Program-made: the position numbers and the translations under genes
Notes under the pieces: model-generated
The model's database searches: none
What the model was told of the DNA's origin: nothing
What the model saw: the letters and a program-made list of their open reading frames with translations, nothing else
Shown here: in pieces, positions 17,749-26,568 of the stretch
Layout: each line of letters begins with the position of its first letter
Numbering within the stretch: the first letter of the stretch is position 1
Assembly: GCF_050483325.1 (NCBI RefSeq)
Contig: NZ_JBCMYF010000017.1
Coordinates: 1-64,000 of the forward strand
DNA from: Bacillus_P idriensis_A
Lineage (GTDB): Bacteria; Bacillota; Bacilli; Bacillales; Bacillaceae
Direction: 5' to 3'
Length of the DNA: 64,000 nucleotides

Positions 17749-18333
17749 TTAGCGTAATACAGGATGTGTTTTTTTCTTGTAGGAATTTACCCATTCTCTC
17801 GCTTCAAGCCAATTATTTACACGGATGACTCCGCCTGGGATAGGATCCTGATTGTATGGAGTATTAAACAAAATAACTGGAATATTAAATTCCTCGCTGA
17901 TTATACAGGCGTTATCATGCTTGTCCTCAAAAAAGACGTCAATTTTGTTTTCACGGACAGCACCTAGTTTATCATGAGTTCCAATCAGGTCAATTTGATG
18001 ATAAAATAATTCGTTGCGCTTAAACCAGTCAAATGTCACATCGCGCAAATGACTTCTGCGCGCACTGATAAATAAGAGTTTATGGGTTTTCTTCCATTCA
18101 TCAAGCACTAATTTTGCATCGATCGCCATAGGAGCATCTTTGTATATAAGCGGTTCTTGCTCATCCATCCATTTCCAGAAATCCTCTTCTGAAATGTTAA
18201 GTAATTTAGTCAGATCATATTCCTTCATATCATCTAACGTAATGTTTATGCCAAATGATTTGTTTAAATATGGAACAAATGTTTCAGGTGAAGTAACGGT
18301 TCCATCTATATCAATTCCTAATCGCAGCATCAT
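17749..18333 (-). CDS. yqfW: Putative HAD-superfamily nucleotidase YqfW
   Basis: This 194-residue protein of the 5'(3')-deoxyribonucleotidase-like HAD family shows the N-terminal nucleophile motif DIDGTVT (residues 8-14), the second motif FISARRS and the late acidic motif FFEDKHDN. It probably dephosphorylates small phosphometabolites; the substrate is unknown. AAGGGAGAG precedes the start codon. The neighbours zur and yqfX match B. subtilis. Confidence 0.86.
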   Translation of the reverse strand: MMLRLGIDIDGTVTSPETFVPYLNKSFGINITLDDMKEYDLTKLLNISEEDFWKWMDEQEPLIYKDAPMAIDAKLVLDEWKKTHKLLFISARRSHLRDVTFDWFKRNELFYHQIDLIGTHDKLGAVRENKIDVFFEDKHDNACIISEEFNIPVILFNTPYNQDPIPGGVIRVNNWLEAREWVNSYKKKTHPVLR

Positions 18334-18479
18334 GTACTCTCTCCCTTGCTGTCTGAACTATACTAGTTAGTGTATCATAATCCGTTCTTACAATCACAGT
18401 AATCTTTAACAGTTATACGGAAAGGCTGTGCGGTTCATACTATAAATGTTCCTTTACTACATGAATGGAGGGATCACGC

Positions 18480-18872
18480 ATGGCAGATGAGAAACATTAT
18501 GACTATCACGGAAACATTAAAGAATATGATCTCCGTGAAGATGAAGTTGGCTACAACAGACCAGATATGCGGGATGATTATAAAGAAGAAACAGCGGCTG
18601 AAATCGCAGCACCTGCAACCCTGAGAAGAGATGCAGACTACGACCGTCACGAAGATAAGGAAGGGACAGTTGATGACGGACGCAGAATGGGGTATTTGGC
18701 TATCGTCCTCTCCGTTATTTCTTTGCTGATATTCCCGGTTATTTTAGGAGCAGCAGGGATTATCGTAGGCTTTATTGCGCGCCGCAGAGGAGCAGAAGGG
18801 TTAGGCGGATGGGCGATTGGTATTGGTATCGTTTCATTAATCCTCGGGATTTTCATTTTGCCTTTCTTTTAA
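18480..18872 (+). CDS. yqfX: YqfX family membrane protein
   Basis: This 130-residue protein has an acidic, charged N-terminal half (residues 1-65, rich in D/E/Y/R) and a C-terminal hydrophobic half with two membrane segments (about 70-92 and 108-128) joined by the basic loop ARRRGAEGLGG. Its function is unknown. ATG 18480 is preceded by GGAGGGATCA; the upstream ATG at 18465 lies inside that site. Its low similarity outside the membrane part is typical of the family. Confidence 0.8.
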   Translation: MADEKHYDYHGNIKEYDLREDEVGYNRPDMRDDYKEETAAEIAAPATLRRDADYDRHEDKEGTVDDGRRMGYLAIVLSVISLLIFPVILGAAGIIVGFIARRRGAEGLGGWAIGIGIVSLILGIFILPFF

Positions 18873-18876
18873 GGTA

Positions 18877-18921
18877 ATAAAAAAACAAGCTTGGCAATTT
18901 ATGCCAAGCTTGTTTTTTATT
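18877..18921. terminator. Bidirectional terminator between yqfX and ispG
   Basis: A stem of about 17 bases (AACAAGCTTGGCA to 18896; TGCCAAGCTTGTT from 18902) is flanked by A and T runs and overlaps the ispG stop. Confidence 0.9.
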
Positions 18922-20035
18922 ATTGAAGTTCAGCTGCCGCTTTTTCTGCAGCCTGTTTTGCATAATATTCTTCAGCAATTTTATCAATTTCTTTTTTCAG
19001 TTCTTCTACCATGGTTTCTTCAGGCACTTTTCGGACGATTTGCCCTTTCATGAAAAGAAGCCCTTCTTTTCTGGCGCCGGCAATTCCAATATCAGCTTCC
19101 CGTGCTTCACCAGGTCCATTTACTGCACAGCCTAAAACCGCAACTTTAATTGGAGCTTTAATCGTTGAAATATACTCTTCAACCTCGTTTGCGATGCTGA
19201 TCAAATCAATTTCAATCCGCCCGCAGGTAGGACATGAAATAAGTGTTGCTGCGTTTGAAGACAGTCCAAAAGATTTTAACAGCTCTCTTGCAACTTTTAC
19301 TTCTTCAACTGGATCGGCGCTTAGTGAGATGCGCAGCGTGTTTCCAATGCCTTTGGTCAGGATGGCGCCAAGACCGGCAGCACTCTTTACAGTACCCGAA
19401 AATAAAGTGCCCGACTCAGTAATGCCTAAATGAAGCGGATAATCAAAAGCTTTAGCCGCTTTTTCGTATGCTTCAATCGCCAGGTTCACATCTGAAGCTT
19501 TCATGGAGACGATAATATCGTGAAAATCCAGATCTTCAAGTATTTTTATATGATGAAGGGCACTTTCAACCATGCCGTCCGCTGTTGGATAACCATATTT
19601 TTCAATAATGCGTTTTTCTAAAGAACCGGCATTAACCCCAATGCGAATTGGAATCCCTTTTTCTTTAGCAGCTTTAACAACGGCTTCTACTTTTTCACGT
19701 CTGCCGATATTCCCCGGGTTGATTCTGATTTTATCTGCTCCGCCCTCAATGGCCTTAAGCGCAAGTTTGTAATCAAAATGAATATCTACAACAAGTGGAA
19801 TGTTGATGCGTTTCTTAATTTCTGCTATTGCATCGGCTGCCCGTTCATCCGGACATGCGACACGGACAATTTGACAGCCTGCTTCTTCTAATCGCAGGAT
19901 TTCAGCGACTGTAGCTTCCACATCGTGTGTTTTCGTCGTTGTCATACTTTGGATGACTAATTCATTGTTTCCGCCGATTGTTAAATTGCCGACTTTAACC
20001 GGACGGGTTTTGGTACGATGTATGATTTCACTCAC
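18920..20035 (-). CDS. ispG: (E)-4-hydroxy-3-methylbut-2-enyl-diphosphate synthase IspG
   Basis: This 371-residue Fe-S enzyme converts MEcPP to HMBPP in the MEP pathway; IspH upstream uses its product. The cluster cysteines are in SCPTCGRIEID and LGCAVNGPGEA, and the TIM barrel motifs KIRINPGNIG and VSMKAS are present. The start is GTG 20035 (MSEIIHRTKTRPVKVG), matching the family N-terminus, with AAGGAG ten bases upstream. The longer frame to 20089 adds residues without a ribosome site. Confidence 0.95.
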   Translation of the reverse strand: MSEIIHRTKTRPVKVGNLTIGGNNELVIQSMTTTKTHDVEATVAEILRLEEAGCQIVRVACPDERAADAIAEIKKRINIPLVVDIHFDYKLALKAIEGGADKIRINPGNIGRREKVEAVVKAAKEKGIPIRIGVNAGSLEKRIIEKYGYPTADGMVESALHHIKILEDLDFHDIIVSMKASDVNLAIEAYEKAAKAFDYPLHLGITESGTLFSGTVKSAAGLGAILTKGIGNTLRISLSADPVEEVKVARELLKSFGLSSNAATLISCPTCGRIEIDLISIANEVEEYISTIKAPIKVAVLGCAVNGPGEAREADIGIAGARKEGLLFMKGQIVRKVPEETMVEELKKEIDKIAEEYYAKQAAEKAAAELQ

Positions 20036-20162
20036 GTGTAAATCGCTCCTTAAATTAATAATCATGGTCTCTTTTATCATGTTAACCATTTTTATCGTTC
20101 AATGCGAGAAATTGTGCTTTCCCTCACATATTGTAACAGTGTGTCCTTAATATTGACAAGAA

Positions 20163-20501
20163 TTATGAAGCAACTTCTTTTTCATAAAGTGGAAATTTAT
20201 ATGTTTTCCCCACTTGAATAGTGTCTGCTTTTACATTTGGGTTCAACATTTCAAAATCCTGCCTGATTTGATCGATGGGCACAGGGAATTCCTTATGAAG
20301 CTGCTCGACAATTGTCAGCACGGTTTCGCCCTGGCTGATCTTTTTTTCGGTATATGGCTTAGTTCCGGCTGATACTGATACGGCAGCAGGCTCTTCATTT
20401 TTACCTTGGGGATTTATTGAAGAAAGGGTGCCGCTGTTCATATCATAGTAGACGATATACATAAGAAATATAAATAAAATGAAGATCATAAGACGCTTCA
20501 A
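20163..20501 (-). CDS. yqfZ: YqfZ-like LysM protein, membrane anchored
   Basis: This protein of about 112 residues has an N-terminal membrane segment (residues 3-20), a linker, and a C-terminal LysM-type domain (QGETVLTIVEQLH to the NPNV and VGKTYKFP motifs) for binding cell-wall glycans. The start is taken as TTG 20501: GGGAG at 20515-20511 is nine bases away, whereas it touches the ATG at 20510. It follows ispG's divergent position, as in B. subtilis. Confidence 0.8.
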   Translation of the reverse strand: MKRLMIFILFIFLMYIVYYDMNSGTLSSINPQGKNEEPAAVSVSAGTKPYTEKKISQGETVLTIVEQLHKEFPVPIDQIRQDFEMLNPNVKADTIQVGKTYKFPLYEKEVAS

Positions 20502-20639
20502 TAAAATCATCTCCCGCTTGAATTCACGATAGTTATTACTATGCTTGTCCTATTTAAATATGCTCTTTTATCAAAAAAAAGGCTTAAAGTCCTAATGCAA
20601 TGAATTAACACCTTCTTTAGACCTTAACTTTCGACAAAA

Positions 20640-20693
20640 TTTTTATTAATTTAATGCCAGCTTTACAATTCCTTAACATTAATCTGGGATAAT
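20640..20693 (+). promoter_or_regulatory. PhoP box-like array and -10 before the chemotaxis transducer gene
   Basis: Hexamers TTTTTA (20640), TTAATG (20651), TTTACA (20662) and TTAACA (20673) occur at exact 11-base intervals. They are followed after nine bases by GATAAT (20688-20693). The last two are perfect TT(A/T/C)A(C/T)A PhoP repeats. The nine-base gap to the -10 equals that of the pstS promoter in this window. Another TTAACA-5-TTTAGA pair lies at 20605-20621. This suggests phosphate-starvation control. Confidence 0.6.
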
Positions 20694-20724
20694 TTTCTTG
20701 AAGATAAGGGGAGGATGAAAAGAA

Positions 20725-22455
20725 TTGAAATTATTATCAATGATTAATCGTAAAAAGATCTTTAAACATACAAAAGAAAGTCAGCCTCTGTTTTCGAAAA
20801 TTACTCTGCAATCAAGACTGCTGATATTGGTGCTTACATTATTAATTGCTTCTATTACAGCGGTCGGGTATACATCATATGTAAAATCCAAAAAGGCTAC
20901 AATGGATATTATCGAGGATAGACTTCAGCGTGAAGTCAATACAACAGGTGAAATTGCAGGCAATTTAATGTTTGCCTATCCTGGGGAAGAAGAAGAATTT
21001 TTAAAAAGGTTTAACAAAGTTGTGCTGGCCAATCAATCTTCTGAGCTGATCCAGGATGGACTGAGTGCGGACTTCTTTTTAATCAGAGAAAATAAGGCAA
21101 GCTCCTATTCAGTAAGTGAAAATTCTAAGATTGCGTTTACCAGCAAGCTTATAGACGACATTACAGAAAAAGACAATGGGATTTTACACAAAAAGATAAA
21201 CGGTATCGATTACACATTATCTTTTAAGCAAGTTCAAGAATTAAAAGGACAGTTTTTAATCGCATTGCCAACGGAAAGCTACATGAATACAACACGGGAC
21301 CTGGCCTTCTTTACAGCATGGATGGTTCTTCTGAGCGGGCTTATTACAACAGCAGTTCTTATCGTTGTTATTCGGAGTTTGACTAGACCATTAGCGATAC
21401 TCAGAAGCACAATGAGAGATGTAAGAGAGGGAGATTTAACAAAAAATATTCATGTAGAAACATCGATTCCTGAAATAAATTCTCTGATGAAAAGCTTTAA
21501 CCAAATGATGAACCAAATGCAGAAGATGGTAGGAAACATTGATAAAACTACTGGGGATTTGTCAGTTACAGGGGAGCAGCTCAGAGAGGCCACTGATGAT
21601 GGGATCGTACATAATAGTCATCTCGTTGAAGCGATAAAGATAGTAAGAGCCGGAGCTGTACAGACAGCATCAAGCTCAGATCACAGCATTCATGCTTTTG
21701 GCCGGATGAGAGATGAGCTGAAAGTTGTTTTTCAGGATATGGAATTTCTATTCAGCAGCGCAACAGACATGAATCAGTCCGCTAATCGCGGGGAAAAAAA
21801 TGTATTTCAAATGATCCAGACCATGAACTCATTTGAACAGGAATTTGAAAAGATGACAAATACAATCAGGGGGGTAAAGGAGCACTCTGCATCTATTGCA
21901 AATGTAGTTATGATTATTCAAACCATCGCCGAACAGACTAAGCTGCTTGCTTTAAATGCTGCTATTGAAGCAGCAAGGGCTGGCGAAGCGGGAAATGGGT
22001 TCGCTGTAGTTGCGGGTGAAGTCAAAAAACTGGCTGAACAGTCATCGAAGGCCACAGGGGATATTACTAAATCCATTGAATCGATGGAAAATATATCATC
22101 CAGAGCATCAAAGGAGTTTGAACAAATGCTTGCCAACATTCATTCCCACCTTGATGTGGCCGCTCAGTCCAGAGTGTCATTTGATGAACTGATGAGTGAG
22201 ATTGATATTGTGAACAGAAAGCTTTCAGGCATGAAAAAGCAGATTCAGCAATTGAACGCTTCTCTTCCAATTATGGAAAGGTCGGCTGAGAGCCTTGCTT
22301 CCGTTTCGCAGGAGACACTTGCAAGTGCAGAACAGATGCTTGCGGCTTCTGAGAAGCAAATTGTCCAGATGAACAGAACACACCAAATTGGACAAAAAAT
22401 AACGGATTTATCAAGAAATCTTTCCAGCGCTGCAAAAGAATATAAAGTGAGCTGA
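20725..22455 (+). CDS. Methyl-accepting chemotaxis protein
   Basis: This 576-residue transmembrane receptor has membrane segments at about residues 30-50 and 196-219 flanking an extracellular sensor of about 145 residues. A HAMP domain follows (RSLTRPLAILRSTMRDVREGDL), then the long coiled-coil signalling domain with the conserved tip IAEQTKLLALNAAIEAARAG that contacts CheA/CheW. TTG 20725 is ten bases after AAGGGGAGG. The ligand is unknown. A PhoP-box-like array upstream and the phosphate genes nearby hint at a role in phosphate limitation (inference). It has no counterpart at this locus in B. subtilis. Confidence 0.93.
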   Translation: MKLLSMINRKKIFKHTKESQPLFSKITLQSRLLILVLTLLIASITAVGYTSYVKSKKATMDIIEDRLQREVNTTGEIAGNLMFAYPGEEEEFLKRFNKVVLANQSSELIQDGLSADFFLIRENKASSYSVSENSKIAFTSKLIDDITEKDNGILHKKINGIDYTLSFKQVQELKGQFLIALPTESYMNTTRDLAFFTAWMVLLSGLITTAVLIVVIRSLTRPLAILRSTMRDVREGDLTKNIHVETSIPEINSLMKSFNQMMNQMQKMVGNIDKTTGDLSVTGEQLREATDDGIVHNSHLVEAIKIVRAGAVQTASSSDHSIHAFGRMRDELKVVFQDMEFLFSSATDMNQSANRGEKNVFQMIQTMNSFEQEFEKMTNTIRGVKEHSASIANVVMIIQTIAEQTKLLALNAAIEAARAGEAGNGFAVVAGEVKKLAEQSSKATGDITKSIESMENISSRASKEFEQMLANIHSHLDVAAQSRVSFDELMSEIDIVNRKLSGMKKQIQQLNASLPIMERSAESLASVSQETLASAEQMLAASEKQIVQMNRTHQIGQKITDLSRNLSSAAKEYKVS

Positions 22456-22494
22456 AAAAAGCGAACCTCTTAGGTGATGAGGTTCGCTTTTCTA
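22456..22494. terminator. Bidirectional terminator between the MCP gene and yqgB
   Basis: AAAGCGAACCTC (22458-22469) pairs with GAGGTTCGCTTT (22479-22490), with flanking A and T runs. Confidence 0.88.
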
Positions 22495-22502
22495 AATGAT
22501 TC

Positions 22503-23273
22503 TTATTTTGTTTTAGATGCAGGAATTTCTTTTAGTGAAAGATACATGATGATCAGGTTAACAAACCAGTTCACAAAAATTCCGCTTGGTACGGATACTT
22601 GAAGTAACTCCATAATCATAAAGAAAACAGTGGAAAGTGTTACAGCATAGGCTGACATTACCCAAAGCTGTTTAAAATTAAGGTTTCGCTTCAAACTATT
22701 TTTAAAAAGGATGCTGATGAAAGCTAAAAAAGTAATTTCAATGAATTTGGAAGCTGCTGTAAAGAGAAACAGCATAATAATTACAACACTCAATACAATC
22801 GGAAACACACTTTCAAATTGAGAGGAATATTGGGATAAATCATCCTTTGTTAAAGTCATATTATTCAGCATGGAATAATCATAACTTTGAGCTTGGCCTG
22901 CTACAGCATAAACAAATTCATTTTTTAAAATGCCGATTCCGTTTTGTTTACTTTCAATCTCATCTGCTGTGAAAGCTCCAGTTGGATCAAAAACAATAAA
23001 TAAATCATCCTTTTTCAATTCTAGAGGTTCAGTTGTATCAGATATTAAAGTGCCATCCTCAATTTTAAATTCAGGAAGGTCCTCATGCAGGGTGGAATCT
23101 AAACCTTTCATCAGTCCCGAAATGCCTGTGGTCATGTACACTGCCATGGGGAGAGTCGCAAGAAGGGTCAGTAAAAACACGTAAAGAATGGTTTTGCCGA
23201 TTCCTTGGAATCTGAACATGGAAATCGTTTTTGGAGAGTATAAACTTTTAGCAAACTGTTTAAAAATGTTCAT
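22503..23273 (-). CDS. yqgB: DUF1189 family membrane protein YqgB
   Basis: This 256-residue membrane protein has an N-terminal segment at about residues 25-50, an extracytoplasmic region of about 110 residues, then three or four segments from residue 155 to the end. It fits DUF1189, a Firmicutes family of unknown function. The N-terminus NIFKQFAKSLYSPKTISMFRFQGIGK is typical. It is convergent with the chemotaxis gene and divergent from the Na/Pi cotransporter gene. Confidence 0.82.
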   Translation of the reverse strand: MNIFKQFAKSLYSPKTISMFRFQGIGKTILYVFLLTLLATLPMAVYMTTGISGLMKGLDSTLHEDLPEFKIEDGTLISDTTEPLELKKDDLFIVFDPTGAFTADEIESKQNGIGILKNEFVYAVAGQAQSYDYSMLNNMTLTKDDLSQYSSQFESVFPIVLSVVIIMLFLFTAASKFIEITFLAFISILFKNSLKRNLNFKQLWVMSAYAVTLSTVFFMIMELLQVSVPSGIFVNWFVNLIIMYLSLKEIPASKTK

Positions 23274-23405
23274 ATATGTACACTTCCTTCATTATAATCC
23301 AGCTTTCATTTTATACATCTCAGCAGAAAGAAACAAGGCTGAAGGTGTGCTGCAGAATAGATTGTTAAGATATTGTAAATTTTTAAGATAATAGTGCTAA
23401 AAACC

Positions 23406-23434
23406 TTTACAAATAATCTACAATTCGTTAATAA
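23406..23434 (+). promoter_or_regulatory. Promoter region of the Na/Pi cotransporter gene, possible PhoP box
   Basis: TTTACA (23406), TCTACA (23417) and TTAATA (23428) lie at 11-base intervals, like PhoP repeats. The same bases can be read as a sigma-A promoter, TTTACA-17-TAATAA (23429-23434). Only the first two hexamers are good matches, so PhoP control is likely from context but not proven. Confidence 0.45.
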
Positions 23435-23486
23435 TTGGGGAGGTTGTAGAAAGTTGTCGATAAAAGATGTTAGGGGTTGAAATAGG

Positions 23487-25118
23487 TTGGATTTAGATAT
23501 ACAGAAAATGATCTTTGAATTTCTTGGCGGCCTTGGGATTTTCTTATTTGGTATTAAATTTATGGGTGACGGACTGCAGAAATCTGCAGGCGACAGACTT
23601 CGGGATGTTCTGGATAAATTTACTACAAATCCTATTATGGGTGTTCTTGCAGGTATATTTGTTACCATCCTTATTCAGTCCAGCAGCGGGACCACTGTAA
23701 TTACAGTGGGCTTAGTAAGTGCGGGCTTTATGAGTTTAAGACAGGCAATTGGCGTCATAATGGGAGCAAACATTGGAACCACTGTCACGGCCTTTATTAT
23801 CGGTATTAAAATTTCTGAGTACTCGCTTCCTATTTTATTTGCTGGAGCTATATTACTTTTCTTTTTCAAAAATAAAAAAATTCACAATATCGGTCAAATA
23901 ATATTTGGTTTCGGCACACTTTTCTATGGACTTGAACTGATGGGCGATGGCATGAAACCTTTGCGTTCTTTAGAAGCGTTTCAGGAATTAACGGTCAGCA
24001 TGAGCGATAACCCTCTGCTAGGAGTAGTCATAGGGACTGTATTTACAGTAATCGTTCAAAGTTCAAGTGCCACAATTGGAATTCTGCAGGAGCTGCATGG
24101 CTTGGGCCTTATCGACATTAAAGCAGCATTGCCAGTTCTGTTTGGAGATAACATCGGTACTACGATTACTGCTGTCCTTGCATCAATTGGCGCTTCAGTA
24201 GCTGCAAGACGCGCTGCGTTAACACATGTTCTATTTAACTTAATAGGCACCGCAATCTTTTTAGTGATTTTGCCATTATTTACAGCTTTTATAGGAATGC
24301 TGAAGGTGAATTTGGGCTTAAATCCTGAAATGACGATTGCATTTGCACATGGTACATTTAATATTACAAATACACTGATCCAGCTTCCCTTTATTGGCGT
24401 ACTTGCTTACATTGTTACTAAGCTGATACCAGGGGAAGACTCCATGATTGAATACAAAGCCAAACATCTGGATCCAATCTTTATAGAACAATCTTCTTCT
24501 ATTGCGCTAGGCCAGGCAAAAGAAGAAATTCTCCGTATGGGTCAATTTGCGACTCTCGGACTTGAAGAAGCAAATCAATATCTTAAATCGAACTTGCCTA
24601 AGCATTCAGAAACTGCATATCAAATCGAAGATGCAATCAATAATCTTGACCGTAAAATCACGGACTATCTAGTGCTTATCTCAAGAGCGGAAATGTCAGC
24701 TGCAGAATCTGAGGAACATTCAACCCTGATGGATACCGTTCGCGACATCGAGCGCGTTGGTGATCATTTCGAAAATATTGTTGAGCTTGTTGATTATCAA
24801 TTATCAAATAAAGTAAAGCTTACAGAGTCTGCACTTGCAGATTTGGATGAAATGTTTACACTGACTATCCAAACATTAAAAGATGCGATTTCAGCTTTAG
24901 ATGACAAAGACACATCTCTTGCTACAAAAGTTATGAAATCAGAAGAGCAAATTGATAAAATGGAGCGCATGCTCCGCAAAAAACACATTCTCCGCATCAA
25001 TGAAGGAAGCTGTTCAGGACAAGCAGGCATTGTATTTGTAGACATTATCAGCAACCTTGAAAGAATCGGCGATCATTCTGTAAATATTGCAGAGGCAGTT
25101 TTAGGCTACCGTAAATAA
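23487..25118 (+). CDS. Na/Pi cotransporter family protein with C-terminal PhoU-like domain
   Basis: This 543-residue transporter has two inverted Na_Pi_cotrans repeats carrying the signature QSSSGTT (about residue 62) and QSSSATIG (about 190). Each is followed by a G-[AD]-N-I-G-T-T motif. Residues 1-310 are hydrophobic; 345-540 form helical PhoU-like bundles (ERVGDHFENIVEL, ERIGDHSVNIAEA). It likely moves phosphate with sodium or controls Pi efflux/uptake. The start is TTG 23487, with TAGGGG eleven bases upstream; start confidence is moderate. It lies 5 kb from the pst-phoU operon. Confidence 0.9.
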   Translation: MDLDIQKMIFEFLGGLGIFLFGIKFMGDGLQKSAGDRLRDVLDKFTTNPIMGVLAGIFVTILIQSSSGTTVITVGLVSAGFMSLRQAIGVIMGANIGTTVTAFIIGIKISEYSLPILFAGAILLFFFKNKKIHNIGQIIFGFGTLFYGLELMGDGMKPLRSLEAFQELTVSMSDNPLLGVVIGTVFTVIVQSSSATIGILQELHGLGLIDIKAALPVLFGDNIGTTITAVLASIGASVAARRAALTHVLFNLIGTAIFLVILPLFTAFIGMLKVNLGLNPEMTIAFAHGTFNITNTLIQLPFIGVLAYIVTKLIPGEDSMIEYKAKHLDPIFIEQSSSIALGQAKEEILRMGQFATLGLEEANQYLKSNLPKHSETAYQIEDAINNLDRKITDYLVLISRAEMSAAESEEHSTLMDTVRDIERVGDHFENIVELVDYQLSNKVKLTESALADLDEMFTLTIQTLKDAISALDDKDTSLATKVMKSEEQIDKMERMLRKKHILRINEGSCSGQAGIVFVDIISNLERIGDHSVNIAEAVLGYRK

Positions 25119-25148
25119 TGTTTAAAATAGAATGATTCAGTTATAATG

Positions 25149-25178
25149 AAAGCAAGGGCTTATGCTCTTGCTTTTTTA
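25149..25178 (+). terminator. Terminator after the Na/Pi cotransporter gene
   Basis: AAAGCAAGGG (25149-25158) pairs with CTCTTGCTTT (25165-25174), then T run. Confidence 0.85.
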
Positions 25179-25212
25179 CATATGTTTTTAAGAGATCAGG
25201 AAATGGTGGTGG

Positions 25213-25701
25213 ATGGCAGTGGAGGTTGTATACTGGGCTCTGATTATATTAATGTTCATCATTGCGTTTGCCGGATTGGTTTATCCAATTATTCCAAGCG
25301 TTATCTTCATAGTTGGCGGATTTTTGCTTTATGGTGCATTTTTTGGCTTTCAGGAATTCGGATATCAATTTTGGCTGATTGAAGGTGTTTTTGTAGCGGT
25401 TTTATTTGCAGCTGACTATGTATCAAACTTAATGGGGATCAAACGGGTTGGCGGAAGCAGGGCAGCAATATGGGGAAGCACGGTTGGCTTATTGATCGGT
25501 CCTTTTCTTATTCCGATTGCAGGGATTATCATTGGGCCATTCCTTGGTGCAGTTATTGCAGAACTCCTTGTTCATAAAAAAGATATGAAAGAATCAGTTA
25601 AAGTAGGTCTGGGCTCATTAATCGGATTTATATCCGGAGTGTTTGCCAAAACCATTATTCAGCTGATCATGATCGGTTATTTTTTGTACGCAGTTTTATA
25701 G
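25213..25701 (+). CDS. yqgC: DUF456 membrane protein YqgC
   Basis: This 162-residue, very hydrophobic protein has four or five membrane segments and glycine-rich internal repeats (LIGPFLIPIAGIIIGPFLGAV), characteristic of DUF456. Its function is unknown. It precedes sodA, as in B. subtilis. The ribosome site is AGG/GGTGG just upstream. Confidence 0.85.
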   Translation: MAVEVVYWALIILMFIIAFAGLVYPIIPSVIFIVGGFLLYGAFFGFQEFGYQFWLIEGVFVAVLFAADYVSNLMGIKRVGGSRAAIWGSTVGLLIGPFLIPIAGIIIGPFLGAVIAELLVHKKDMKESVKVGLGSLIGFISGVFAKTIIQLIMIGYFLYAVL

Positions 25702-25744
25702 AAAGTTCACAAAAAAAGACGCCGCAAATTTTAAGGCTTATAAA

Positions 25745-25804
25745 TTGAAACAATCGGACAATTTTGGTAATCTTAATGTGACAAGCTTATGTAAGAATAA
25801 GCTT
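25745..25804 (+). promoter_or_regulatory. sodA promoter and 5' leader hairpin
   Basis: TTGAAA (25745-25750) and TAATCT (25768-25773) are spaced 17 bases. AAGCTTAT (25783-25790) pairs with ATAAGCTT (25797-25804) near the expected start of the RNA. Such a 5' hairpin could stabilise the sodA message (inference). Confidence 0.5.
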
Positions 25805-25837
25805 CCTGTTTACATACAATTTAAGGAGGAGATTTAA

Positions 25838-26446
25838 ATGGCTTACGAACTACCGCAATTGCCTTATGCTTATGATGCATTAGAACCGCATATTGATAAG
25901 GAAACAATGAATATTCATCACACGAAGCATCATAATACGTATATTACAAACGTAAATGCTGCATTAGAGGGTCACGAAGATCTTCTCAGCAAAAGCGTTG
26001 AAGAACTAGTATCCAATTTAGACGCAGTTCCTGAAGCAGCACGTACTGCTGTCCGCAACAATGGCGGAGGGCATGCAAACCACAGCCTTTTCTGGACAGT
26101 CCTTTCACCAAACGGCGGAGGAGCTCCATCCGGTGAACTTGCTGATAAAATCAACAGCAAATTCGGCAGCTTTGAAACATTCAAAGAGGAATTTGCTAAA
26201 GCTGGAGCAACTCGCTTTGGTTCTGGCTGGGCATGGCTTGTTGTGAACAACGGTGAATTAGAAGTAACCAGCACGCCAAATCAGGATTCTCCGTTAATGG
26301 AAGGCAAAACGCCTATCCTTGGACTTGACGTTTGGGAGCATGCATACTATCTTAACTACCAAAACCGCCGCCCGGATTACATTTCTTCATTCTGGAATGT
26401 AGTTAATTGGGAAGAAGTTACAAGACGTTACGAAGAAGCTAAATAA
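25838..26446 (+). CDS. sodA: Superoxide dismutase, Mn type
   Basis: This 202-residue cytoplasmic enzyme converts superoxide to H2O2 and O2. Metal ligands are visible in MNIHHTKHHNTYI, GGHANHSLFW and DVWEHAYYLNYQNRR. Gly and Gln positions around GGGGAPSGEL and NQDSPL are typical of Mn-SOD. AAGGAGGAG precedes the ATG, indicating high expression. It is monocistronic, with a terminator downstream. Confidence 0.97.
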   Translation: MAYELPQLPYAYDALEPHIDKETMNIHHTKHHNTYITNVNAALEGHEDLLSKSVEELVSNLDAVPEAARTAVRNNGGGHANHSLFWTVLSPNGGGAPSGELADKINSKFGSFETFKEEFAKAGATRFGSGWAWLVVNNGELEVTSTPNQDSPLMEGKTPILGLDVWEHAYYLNYQNRRPDYISSFWNVVNWEEVTRRYEEAK

Positions 26447-26457
26447 TGGTTCGAATG

Positions 26458-26492
26458 AAGCAGGAGATCTTTTTAGATCTTCTGCTTTTTTT
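26458..26492 (+). terminator. Terminator after sodA
   Basis: AAGCAGGAGATC (26458-26469) pairs with GATCTTCTGCTT (26476-26487) with one G-T pair, then T run. Confidence 0.88.
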
Positions 26493-26568
26493 CAGTTTCA
26501 TTTAGCATACATAACTCCCCCTCATAAAGAGAGACTAATGGTTAGTGAATAAAGGGGAGTTTAAAAGT

